Source: Sporosarcina sp.
GTDB lineage: Bacteria > Bacillota > Bacilli > Bacillales_A > Planococcaceae
Assembly (NCBI RefSeq): GCF_029257255.1
Contig: NZ_JARICI010000047.1
Span: 1-47,721 of the forward strand
Direction of reading: 5' to 3'
DNA length: 47,721 nucleotides
The notes under the pieces are model-generated. The model searched no databases and was not told the DNA's origin. It saw only the letters and a program-made list of their open reading frames with translations. Position numbers and translations under genes: made by a program. Positions 1 through 6,603 of this stretch are shown here, in pieces. Within the stretch, counting starts at the first letter, position 1. Every line of letters begins with the position of its first letter.

Positions 1-1050
1 AGTGGAGTTCAAGCTATGCCCGAAATAGCAAAGGAAGCAAAAGAGCTAACGTTATTAATGCGTACTCCCCACTATGTAGCTGAGGCACGTAATCATACAT
101 TAAGTAATGAGCAACAAAAAGATGCGATTGAAAATTATTCTGAGATCCGTGATGCTTTCCTGACAACTACAGGCGGTATACGTATGTTTACTACGGGGAA
201 ATCGGCTTCTGAGTTTTCATCCAAAGAACAAAAGGACACCTTAGATCAGGTATGGAAAACAGGTGGACTGGCGTTACAATCCGCATATCCGGATATCAGC
301 ATCAATAAAGATACGAATCACACTGTTTCACAGTTTGTGCGTGATAAGATTGATGAAATTATAGAAGATCAGGATACTGCTAAACAGTTACATCCAGATT
401 ATTATATTACGACTAAGCGCTTAATTATCGGGACAAACTTTTATGAGATATTTAACGAGGAACATGTCAATCTTGTTTCTTTAAAAGATAATCCAATTGA
501 ACGTATAGTAGAAAATGGAGTGAAGCTTCTTAATGATACGATTGAATGTGACGTGATTGTGTTTGCGACTGGATATGAAGCTATGACCGGGTCACTGACA
601 AAGATAAATATACAAGGACGTAATGGACAAACAATTCAGGGAAAGTGGAGCGACGGCAAAGATGTTAAAACATATCTAGGATTAACAATGGAAAACTTCC
701 CGAACTTCTTTATGATCACAGGTCCACAAAGTCCATCTGTTCTCACAAATATGCCATCAGCGATTGAGCAGCATGTAGATTGGATAGATCAATGTATAGG
801 GTATATCGAGTCGAACGGTTTGCAAACGATCGAAGCTCAAAGACATGCAGAAATATCATGGGGGAAACAATGTGATGATATTGCAAATAGTACATTATTT
901 CCGCATACGAACTCCTGGTATACAGGTGCCAATATCGATGGGACTCAACGAGGTTTCGTCATTTATGTTGGGGGACTCGATAATTACCGTATGATTTGTG
1001 ATAAAGTAGCAGACGGTCAATATGAAGGGTTTGTATTTGAAAAAGCCTAA
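1..1050 (+). CDS. Flavin-containing (Baeyer-Villiger type) monooxygenase, 5' end outside window
   Basis: The reading frame is open from base 1 and reads SGVQAMPEIAKEAKELT before running to a stop at 1050, so the first internal ATG (16) is not the true start. The opening matches the second Rossmann region of Baeyer-Villiger and cyclohexanone-type monooxygenases (GVQ..PEIAK.AK.LT...RTP), and DVIVFATGYEAMTGSL plus NFFMITGPQSPSVL are the usual C-terminal family stretches. Such enzymes use FAD, NADPH and O2 to insert oxygen into ketones. About 350 residues of a usual roughly 530-600 are present, so the N-terminal FAD site and fingerprint motif are not visible. The substrate cannot be inferred. The next item downstream is a decayed transporter, which may once have fed this enzyme. 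Confidence 0.85.
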   Translation, partial: SGVQAMPEIAKEAKELTLLMRTPHYVAEARNHTLSNEQQKDAIENYSEIRDAFLTTTGGIRMFTTGKSASEFSSKEQKDTLDQVWKTGGLALQSAYPDISINKDTNHTVSQFVRDKIDEIIEDQDTAKQLHPDYYITTKRLIIGTNFYEIFNEEHVNLVSLKDNPIERIVENGVKLLNDTIECDVIVFATGYEAMTGSLTKINIQGRNGQTIQGKWSDGKDVKTYLGLTMENFPNFFMITGPQSPSVLTNMPSAIEQHVDWIDQCIGYIESNGLQTIEAQRHAEISWGKQCDDIANSTLFPHTNSWYTGANIDGTQRGFVIYVGGLDNYRMICDKVADGQYEGFVFEKA

Positions 1051-1139
1051 ATAAAGTTTAATAATATGTCATTTACTGCCTTACGAAAAGTTGTAATAAT
1101 AAGTTCATCTATCCAAACATTAAATTTATAATATGGGGT

Positions 1140-1343
1140 ATTAATCGGCAGCTTGTATCTTGTTCAAATCCGCAGTACAGCACCAATACAATTTTTAACT
1201 TAGGAAGAGCGATAGGTGGATTCTAACCGACTTTGGTAGGTTACATTTTGCAAAGCTATGATATGAAAGTTGCGATGCTTTATTTGGCGTGCTTATACTG
1301 TATGTCCTTCCTGGTTATGCTTACGTTAAAAAAGAGAATGTAG
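1140..1343 (+). pseudogene. Remnant of an MFS transporter C-terminus
   Basis: Two frames are needed to read this piece. LYLVQIRSTA (frame starting 1156) is followed after a one-base shift by NTIFNLGRAIGGF, an in-frame TAA, then PTLVGYILQSYDMK, a hydrophobic helix and KKRM with a stop at 1341-1343. The order P-x-Q-I-R-S-T ... NLGRAIGGFGPT..GY is the end of the C-terminal half of organic-acid/sugar-phosphate type MFS permeases. One frameshift, one stop and no upstream half mean it is dead. It sits directly after the monooxygenase and may be its former uptake partner; that link is inference. Confidence 0.65.
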
Positions 1344-1378
1344 ATGATGTATATCACGCGATCTAATCAGATAAAAAG

Positions 1379-1424
1379 ACACCCACCAGTGATGTGCACA
1401 AAGGGGCACCCTACTGGTGGGTGT
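1379..1424 (+). terminator. Terminator-like hairpin after the MFS remnant
   Basis: A 12-bp perfect inverted repeat (ACACCCACCAGT at 1379-1390, ACTGGTGGGTGT at 1413-1424) with a 22-base loop is followed by TATTTC. It probably ended the transcript of the monooxygenase and transporter. The large loop and short T tract make efficiency uncertain. Confidence 0.6.
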
Positions 1425-1855
1425 TATTTCTGTTATTTGAATAGGGTCGATCGTTCAGGGAATTCTAAATTGTAAGGAGTGAGTGATAAATGAATTCAAT
1501 TAGTTGTGAGGTATGGCCGGAAGAGACCTAATCTGTATCCGATGTTTGCCGAAGATTTATCGTTCGTTGCTGTGACATTTCAACATATATAGTAAAGTAA
1601 TCGTTGCTTTTAAGTGAATTGAAAAAACGTCAGGGAGCGGCAAAGTGTTCTGTATAATGTGTCTGTAAGTGTAATCGGTTACGAAGTTCCAATAAATCCG
1701 CTATTTAAACCGAATTACTTTCCGTATACCTGGTGGATACTTATCTGTGAATTCAGTTGCGTCGTATAATCATAGAGATAGTACGGGTGTAGCAGTACAA
1801 AAGATAAGCTGACTAACGTTTCAGGAATCGTAATCAAATCAATGGGGGAGCCGTT
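1425..1855. other. Gap without an intact gene; possible decayed coding DNA
   Basis: A good ribosome site (AAGGAGTGAGTG) precedes an ATG at 1490, but the frame stops after 13 codons (1531). Further on, protein-like pieces appear in shifting frames: NLYPMFAEDLSFVAVTF near 1530-1580, and VIGYEVPINPLFKPNYF near 1670-1730 followed by YTWWILI. This looks like an eroded membrane-protein gene, but I cannot name the family. No RNA gene or regulatory element was recognised here. Confidence 0.35.
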
Positions 1856-2542
1856 ATGCAAAATACCATTCGTAAACAAATCCATGAACTGATAGATTCA
1901 GACTATCAAAAATTCGCTTCTGCACTCATACCGAACATTACAAACGTATTAGGTGTACGCATGCCAGAACTTCGGAAATTGGCCAAAGTACTTGTAAAGG
2001 ATGACTGGCGTTCGTATCTCGAGACTGCAGATGATGACTATTTTGAAGAAGTCATGCTGCAGGGGCTGGTCATTGGCTATGCTAAGGCAGATATTGAAGA
2101 GATCCTAACGTATGTAGCGGATTTCGTGCCAAAGATTGATAATTGGTCAGTCTGTGACAGTTTTTGTTCAGGGCTAAAATTTACAAAAAAGCATAAGGAA
2201 CGTGTTTGGATATTTTTACAGCCGTATCTTCTCTCAACAAAGGAATATGAATTGCGCTTTGGTATTGTCATGCTGCTCACTTACTATGTTGAAACGTCAT
2301 ATATAGATGAAGTATTGGCGCGGCTGGGTACTATAAAGCATGATGGCTACTACGTGAAAATGGCGGTTGCCTGGGCGTTATCCATTTGTTTTATAAAGCT
2401 ACCCGAACCGACGCTTGCCTATTTAAAAAGAGATACTGCATTAGATATTTTCACATATAATAAAGCGCTGCAAAAAATTACGGAATCATGTAGGGTGGAT
2501 ACAGAAACGAAGGGTTTAATTCGCAGTATGAAACGGAAATAA
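1856..2542 (+). CDS. DNA alkylation repair protein, AlkD-like
   Basis: A protein of 228 residues whose N-terminal part (VLGVRMPELRKLAKVL), the EEVMLQGLVIGYAK block and the DNWSVCDSFCSGLKF block match the AlkD family of HEAT-repeat-like DNA glycosylases. These remove alkylated bases such as 3-methyladenine and 7-methylguanine from DNA. The length fits family members (about 220-235 residues). The GGGGGAG ribosome site lies 6 bases before the ATG. It is a single gene, bounded upstream by eroded DNA and downstream by the ZIP transporter 81 bases away. The family call is firm; individual lesion preference is not visible. Confidence 0.85.
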   Translation: MQNTIRKQIHELIDSDYQKFASALIPNITNVLGVRMPELRKLAKVLVKDDWRSYLETADDDYFEEVMLQGLVIGYAKADIEEILTYVADFVPKIDNWSVCDSFCSGLKFTKKHKERVWIFLQPYLLSTKEYELRFGIVMLLTYYVETSYIDEVLARLGTIKHDGYYVKMAVAWALSICFIKLPEPTLAYLKRDTALDIFTYNKALQKITESCRVDTETKGLIRSMKRK

Positions 2543-2623
2543 AAGTTTTTCAATGGCATACAAAGCATATTTTCAATGCTCTTCCCATATAAACATAGAG
2601 ACAAACTACAAAAGGATGGTTTA

Positions 2624-3346
2624 ATGGCACCTGTTTGGTTAATAGGCTTTCTCTCAACAGTTGCTGGGGTAAGTGTTGGTGGAGTCATTGCTGTGTTAAT
2701 CAATCAATTCAGGAAAAGTATAGGGACCATTTATGCAGTGTGTGTAGGTTTGCTATTAAGTTTATTGAGTGTGGAAATTAGCCCCGAAGCTATAAGTTTA
2801 GGCAATTGGATCATCTTTGCACTGGGTTTTATAGCTGGAGTATTTCTATTTGAGGCTATCCATATAGTGTTCTATCGAAATATGGTTCGTTCTACAGAAT
2901 CTGATCGAAGTCATAGCTTGCGCATGGGGATATTTCTCGTATTGATTCTTTCCATGCACAACCTACCAATGGGAATGGTCCTGGCGACAAGTGAGAATTT
3001 TCCATTCGGCTCGGCATTACTTCATGCATTAATTTTGCATAATATTCCAGAGGGAATGATTTTGTTTACGCCTATGCTGATTGCGGGCGTGCGATTGTAT
3101 AAGTTATTTCTCCTATCACTATTCATTGCAGCTCCTGTTGCAATAGGGGCATTCATTGTCGCATGGATAGAGTTAGAAAGTAATTGGCTTAGCGCATTTT
3201 TGTTAAGTGTCACGGTCGGTTCTATTTATATGGTGACAATGAAAGAAATTCTTCCGGCTTCCATTAAACACTCTTCTTCTACATATAGTGTAATCATTGC
3301 TGCTTTGGCTTTTGGTTCTTTGACGATGTACTTGTTATTTCTTTAG
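2624..3346 (+). CDS. ZIP family divalent metal transporter
   Basis: A 240-residue integral membrane protein. I start it at ATG 2624 because AAAGGATGG lies just upstream; the frame is open further 5' but without a ribosome site. Paired His-rich transmembrane motifs are visible: MHNLPMGMVLATS (about residues 110-122) and LHNIPEGMILFTP (about 140-152), which form the metal path in ZIP/ZupT proteins. Such carriers import Zn, Fe or Mn. The length is slightly shorter than E. coli ZupT. It is monocistronic, ending at a strong bidirectional terminator. No Zur/Fur/MntR operator was recognised upstream, so the metal is open. Confidence 0.85.
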   Translation: MAPVWLIGFLSTVAGVSVGGVIAVLINQFRKSIGTIYAVCVGLLLSLLSVEISPEAISLGNWIIFALGFIAGVFLFEAIHIVFYRNMVRSTESDRSHSLRMGIFLVLILSMHNLPMGMVLATSENFPFGSALLHALILHNIPEGMILFTPMLIAGVRLYKLFLLSLFIAAPVAIGAFIVAWIELESNWLSAFLLSVTVGSIYMVTMKEILPASIKHSSSTYSVIIAALAFGSLTMYLLFL

Positions 3347-3374
3347 AGTAACCCTCATCATTGCATTCATGAAA

Positions 3375-3405
3375 AAACCTGGCGAATGTCCGCCAGGTTT
3401 CTTTT
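3375..3405. terminator. Bidirectional terminator between the ZIP gene and the PGY-rich gene
   Basis: The stem AAACCTGGCG / CGCCAGGTTT (3375-3384 and 3391-3400) has a 6-base loop. It is flanked by T-rich DNA on both sides: CTTTT on the plus strand, and TTTTTTC when read on the minus strand. It serves the converging genes at 2624-3346 and 3404-3982. Confidence 0.85.
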
Positions 3406-3982
3406 ACGTACATCTAAATGAATCGATCTTCTTTAAATCCATTCCGTAATATTCCCATCGGTAGTGGCGCGGATCCCATCGATAGCCTGCAATCGACGTG
3501 CGTCCGACGAAAGTTGGATAATACCAGAACCCTTTATTTCTAGAAGTCCATATATACGTATAACGGTACAGGCATCCCGCTATACCGCCGGGATCTACTG
3601 CACGTAAGCCTACATCTGGATAACTCGGTGTCTGACTTGGCGGGGCTGAGGTCGGCGCGCCTTGCTGATTAGGATTTCCGTGTTGTCCTTGATGTCCTGG
3701 AAAATCAGGATAGTTAGGCTGCTGAGGATATCCAGGGAAACTAGGATAGCCTGGTTGGTTTGGATAACCCGGCTGGTTTGGGAAGCTTGGCTGTTGACCT
3801 GGATATCCTTGCTGCCATGGCGGATAGCCCGGCATACCGCCTGAACCTGGCCCCCCCGGCCACCCCTGTTGATTTGGCGGATATTGCGGGTAATGATTTG
3901 TGTGATGATGAGTATCATATTGCTGTCCCGGATAACCTTCGGGCAATTGCGGGTACCACATATTTTCGTTTTGCTGATTCAA
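3404..3982 (-). CDS. Pro/Gly/Tyr-rich protein with conserved aromatic C-terminal domain (copy A)
   Basis: 192 residues from a TTG start at 3982, chosen because AAGGAGTGATAG ends next to it; the upstream in-frame ATG has no ribosome site. Residues about 10-125 are a low-complexity Pro-Gly-Tyr-Gln stretch with repeats such as PNQPGYPNQPGYP. Residues about 127-192 form a compact domain with VDPGGIAGCLYRYTY, WTSR, GFWYYPTFVGR, RWEY and a final FRC. There is no signal peptide or membrane segment. The neighbour at 4027 is a paralogue. Such PGY-rich low-complexity tails occur in spore coat and exosporium proteins of spore formers, so a spore-surface role is plausible. I do not recognise a named family. 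Confidence 0.75.
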   Translation of the reverse strand: MNQQNENMWYPQLPEGYPGQQYDTHHHTNHYPQYPPNQQGWPGGPGSGGMPGYPPWQQGYPGQQPSFPNQPGYPNQPGYPSFPGYPQQPNYPDFPGHQGQHGNPNQQGAPTSAPPSQTPSYPDVGLRAVDPGGIAGCLYRYTYIWTSRNKGFWYYPTFVGRTSIAGYRWDPRHYRWEYYGMDLKKIDSFRCT

Positions 3983-4026
3983 ACTATCACTCCTTCTTTC
4001 TATTGTGTGCAAAGTATTGAATTCAT

Positions 4027-4506
4027 TTAGAAGCAGCGGAATGCATCAATGCGCTGCAAATCAATACCTAGGTATTCCCATCGGTTCCTGCGTGAATTCC
4101 ACTGGAAACCTGCAACAGAATTTCTTCCGACGAATGTCGGGTAGAACCAGAATCCATTGAACCTCGAAGTCCAGACGTAAGTGAAGCGGAATAAACATCC
4201 GGAGATCGCCCCGGGATCTACCGCGAATGTTTGAAATTCGGGATAACTCGGAGTATAACTTGGCGGCGGTGAACTAGGAGCAGCTGCCTGGCCGCCTGGT
4301 CCGGATTGTCCGGGGAACCCCGGTTGATTTGGAAAGTTGGGCTGTGCGGGAAATCCAGGAGTACTAGGAAACCACTGCGAACCCTGTTGTCCGGGAAAAC
4401 CCGGAATTCCTTGCATCCAAGACGGAAATAACTGATTAAATCCCTGACCTGGCCAAAACGGCTGCTGATTTGTAGGATATTGCCGATATCCATCACGTTG
4501 ATTCAA
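4027..4506 (-). CDS. Pro/Gly-rich protein with conserved aromatic C-terminal domain (copy B)
   Basis: 159 residues from TTG 4506, again preceded by AGAAGGAGTGAT; the in-frame ATG at 4575 lacks a ribosome site. It is a paralogue of the gene at 3404-3982. The same C-terminal domain is present (VDPGAISGCLFRFTY, WTSR, GFWFYPTFVGR, RWEYLGIDL, FRC), with two conserved Cys. The N-terminal half is shorter and rich in Pro, Gly, Phe and Gln instead of Tyr. It is first in the minus-strand pair; 44 bases separate its stop from the TTG of copy A, so they are likely cotranscribed. A sporulation-type -10 lies about 30 bases upstream. Its function is unknown; a spore envelope role is inferred. Confidence 0.75.
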   Translation of the reverse strand: MNQRDGYRQYPTNQQPFWPGQGFNQLFPSWMQGIPGFPGQQGSQWFPSTPGFPAQPNFPNQPGFPGQSGPGGQAAAPSSPPPSYTPSYPEFQTFAVDPGAISGCLFRFTYVWTSRFNGFWFYPTFVGRNSVAGFQWNSRRNRWEYLGIDLQRIDAFRCF

Positions 4507-4535
4507 AACATCACTCCTTCTATGCTGTCTCGAAT

Positions 4536-4544
4536 TAGTATATG
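4536..4544 (-). promoter_or_regulatory. Possible sporulation sigma (E/K) -10 element for the PGY-rich pair
   Basis: On the minus strand CATATACTA lies about 30 bases before the TTG start of copy B. It fits the CATA-N3-TA -10 pattern of mother-cell sigma-K promoters and 7 of 8 positions of the sigma-E -10. A convincing -35 at the right distance was not found, so this is a weak call. Confidence 0.35.
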
Positions 4545-4617
4545 CAGTGACTGAGTCATTTGACTTTTTCTTCATTGGTTGTGCTGCTGTGATACACTAA
4601 TAGAAAGGAAGTGGATC

Positions 4618-5508
4618 ATGATGAATGAAATGAAACCGCATATTTTAGTAGTCGACGGAATGGCTTTGTTATTCCGATCCTTTTTTGCGACGGCACACAG
4701 CGGACAGTTTTTCCCGAATGCTAATAATGTACCGACGAACGGCGTGCAGGGATTTGCGCGTCATACGATGAGTGCTATTTCTATATTTCAGCCGACGCAT
4801 CTCGCAGTGTGCTGGGATATGGGTTCCAAAACGTTTCGAAATGAATTGTTTGCGGATTATAAAGCACACCGACCGGCACCAGCGCCTGAGCTTGTTCCAC
4901 AATTCGATATGGCGCGTGAAGTATCTGAAGCATTAGGATGGAAGAGTTATGGCATACCAAATATGGAAGCCGATGATTTAATTGGTTCGCTAATTAAGAC
5001 GTGGAATGGGAAAGCCAGATTGACTGTGGTGTCGGGTGATAAGGATTTACTGCAGCTGTTAAAGCCCGATGTGTCCATTGCGTTAACCAAAAAAGGCTAC
5101 ACGCAATATGAGGAATACAATGCGGATAGATTTATTGAAGAGTATGGAATTACACCTGCGCAGTTTGTGGATATGAAAGCTTTTACAGGTGATTCAAGTG
5201 ATGGCTATCCGGGAGTGAAGGGGATTGGGCCGAAAACAGCGCTGAAGCTGATTCAGCAATATGGATCGGTTGACGGTGTTCTCGCTGCCAAAGAGGAGTT
5301 GGCTGCAGGGGTGCGTAAAAAGATTGAAGCAGATGAAGAGATGCTGATGCTGTCTAGGGAACTGGCTGAGATTCATTGTGAATTGACGCTTGACGATCCG
5401 CTTGCTCATTTGGAGATTCCTGAATTCACAGAGGAAACCGCGAAACGGATGGAACAGCAGGGCTATTCATTGATTGCTCGACAAGGATTCCCTGTGTCAC
5501 CGTTTTAA
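4618..5508 (+). CDS. ypcP: 5'-3' exonuclease (Pol I N-terminal domain-like, YpcP family)
   Basis: 296 residues from ATG 4618 after AAAGGAAG (4603-4610). Motifs of the FEN/5' nuclease superfamily appear in order: HILVVDGMALLFRSFF near the N-terminus, NMEADDLIGSL and VVSGDKDLLQLL for metal-binding acids, then DSSDGYPGVKGIGPKTA, the helix-3-turn-helix. It is a free-standing 5' nuclease equivalent to the exonuclease domain of DNA polymerase I, able to remove flaps and RNA primers. The length matches B. subtilis YpcP. It converges with the C39-like gene; the two coding ends overlap by 12 bases (5497-5508) on opposite strands. Catalytic residues look intact. Confidence 0.88.
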   Translation: MMNEMKPHILVVDGMALLFRSFFATAHSGQFFPNANNVPTNGVQGFARHTMSAISIFQPTHLAVCWDMGSKTFRNELFADYKAHRPAPAPELVPQFDMAREVSEALGWKSYGIPNMEADDLIGSLIKTWNGKARLTVVSGDKDLLQLLKPDVSIALTKKGYTQYEEYNADRFIEEYGITPAQFVDMKAFTGDSSDGYPGVKGIGPKTALKLIQQYGSVDGVLAAKEELAAGVRKKIEADEEMLMLSRELAEIHCELTLDDPLAHLEIPEFTEETAKRMEQQGYSLIARQGFPVSPF

Positions 5509-6012
5509 CGGTTCAATTTTAACGAATGTCAGGATACTTTTATTCATAGGATAGGGCACGGTACGGACAGTGCTTGGACGATTCCTTCCGCCGTTGTCAT
5601 GGACGAGTAAATGCAAAGTTCCTTCTATATATTCGTAGCCTACCAGGACAACCCAATGGTAATCGAATGAAAAACGGCCACGCCATTTCAGTCGGAACCA
5701 TTTATCAAATTTTAGCGCAACAGGCCGGCCTTCATCGAGTTGGGACAAAGCTTCTTCTATTGTGCATACAGAAACTTGCCAGTCTGCACCGAGAAGTTTG
5801 TTTAATAGGCGTACGAAGCGCCAAGCGGGGAGACCGATCTTTGTACCGCCAAGCTGCCGGTACAGTTCATTGATGTCAGTTGTCTGCGCAGCAGGAAGAA
5901 GATGGCGCAGTATAACGAAGGCGGTAACGGGGCCGCATGCGGAAGGACGGTATGTGGGGTGGATATCATGGTCGTGCTGGGATTTACCTTGTACTTCTAT
6001 GTATCTGGACAT
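5497..6012 (-). CDS. C39-like papain-fold cysteine peptidase
   Basis: 171 residues; AGGAGG lies 6-8 bases before the ATG. The fold call rests on ACGPVTAFVIL with Cys26 as nucleophile, FDYHWVVLVGY with His119, and LLVHDNGG with Asp139/Asn140, the Cys-His-Asp order of C39_2 peptidases. There is no signal peptide and no ABC exporter or bacteriocin gene nearby, so this is not an export peptidase of a lantibiotic system. The substrate is unknown. It sits downstream of a thioredoxin-like gene but is separated from it by a strong terminator, so it is probably its own transcription unit. Its 3' end overlaps ypcP. Confidence 0.75.
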   Translation of the reverse strand: MSRYIEVQGKSQHDHDIHPTYRPSACGPVTAFVILRHLLPAAQTTDINELYRQLGGTKIGLPAWRFVRLLNKLLGADWQVSVCTIEEALSQLDEGRPVALKFDKWFRLKWRGRFSFDYHWVVLVGYEYIEGTLHLLVHDNGGRNRPSTVRTVPYPMNKSILTFVKIEPLKR

Positions 6013-6037
6013 GGCTGCCGCCTCCTATAGTGAGAAA

Positions 6038-6061
6038 CAGCGCTGACCGAAGTCAGCGCTG
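6038..6061 (-). terminator. Terminator of the thioredoxin-like gene (UUCG loop)
   Basis: A perfect 10-bp stem CAGCGCTGAC / GTCAGCGCTG closes a TTCG tetraloop on the minus strand and is followed by TTTCTC. It lies between the stop of the thioredoxin-like gene (6069) and the start of the C39-like gene (6012). Confidence 0.8.
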
Positions 6062-6068
6062 CTTATCA

Positions 6069-6389
6069 TTAAATTTTCACTTCATCAAGAAAATCTGTAA
6101 CTTGCTGTGGGGATTTAGCATTTGCGCTGTGCAAATGTGCTTGTTTTTCACCGTCTTTGAAGATTAGCAGACTTGGAATTCCCATTACTTCGTATTTTTC
6201 AGCGATTTCAGGGAGTACATCACGATCGGCTTCATACCATGAATAGGCATCGTATTTTTCGATGATTGGATCGATGAACATGTCCATACGTTTGCAGTCT
6301 GGGCACCAGTCAGCTTCAAATTTCACAAGGACCGGATTGTCTCCTGCGATTAGTTCATTAAATTCTTCTGTGGATTTAATTTCTTTCAT
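6069..6389 (-). CDS. Thioredoxin-like protein with WCPDC active site
   Basis: 106 residues, single thioredoxin domain. The active site WCPDC is at residues 28-32, and the cis-Pro motif GIPSLLIF at about 75-82. There is no signal peptide, so it acts in the cytoplasm as a thiol-disulfide oxidoreductase. The CPDC dipeptide differs from the CGPC of general thioredoxin and resembles small Bacillales proteins such as YtpP; that assignment is only by resemblance. GGAGGCG precedes the ATG. It is divergent from the fad operon, with about 210 bases between the two starts. Confidence 0.82.
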   Translation of the reverse strand: MKEIKSTEEFNELIAGDNPVLVKFEADWCPDCKRMDMFIDPIIEKYDAYSWYEADRDVLPEIAEKYEVMGIPSLLIFKDGEKQAHLHSANAKSPQQVTDFLDEVKI

Positions 6390-6564
6390 TTAAGTCGCCT
6401 CCATTCAATAGATAGTGTACAATGTTTCCTATAGGTTGGGTATTTTAATGCTTGTTTAAAAAATCTGATTAAATAAAATTAATTCCAATATAAATATTGC
6501 GAAATAGTTTCAAATGATTTACACTAGTATCTATAAGCAACGCGTATTTTTTTTACGCTATAAA

Positions 6565-6582
6565 TGAATGAGTGTTCATTCA
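6565..6582 (+). promoter_or_regulatory. FadR operator upstream of fadN
   Basis: TGAATGAGTGTTCATTCA is a perfect 7-bp inverted repeat around a 4-base spacer. It matches the FadR (YsiA) box of B. subtilis, TGAATGA-N4-TCATTCA. It ends 21 bases before the fadN GTG, in the leader or start region, so acyl-CoA-relieved repression by FadR is expected. No fadR gene is in the window. The -10/-35 pair could not be fixed with confidence; TTGCGA (6497) with TACACT (6520), spacer 17, is one option. Confidence 0.85.
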
Positions 6583-6603
6583 AAGACAAAGGGAGGATTG
6601 CAC

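Noticed and set aside
3700..3850. Regular spacing in the PGY-rich gene as a CRISPR-like array
   Set aside because: The repeats are short, imperfect codon repeats within a coding frame, without unique spacers.
3760..4020. Plus-strand 86-codon frame over the PGY-rich gene
   Set aside because: It lies antisense to the low-complexity gene and has no ribosome site; its content reflects the repeated Pro/Gly codons.
5497..6012. C39 peptidase as part of a bacteriocin export system
   Set aside because: No ABC exporter, precursor peptide or immunity gene is nearby, and the protein is a stand-alone domain.
5574..6046. Plus-strand open frames over the C39-like gene
   Set aside because: They are shadows of the minus-strand gene, with no family motif and no ribosome site.
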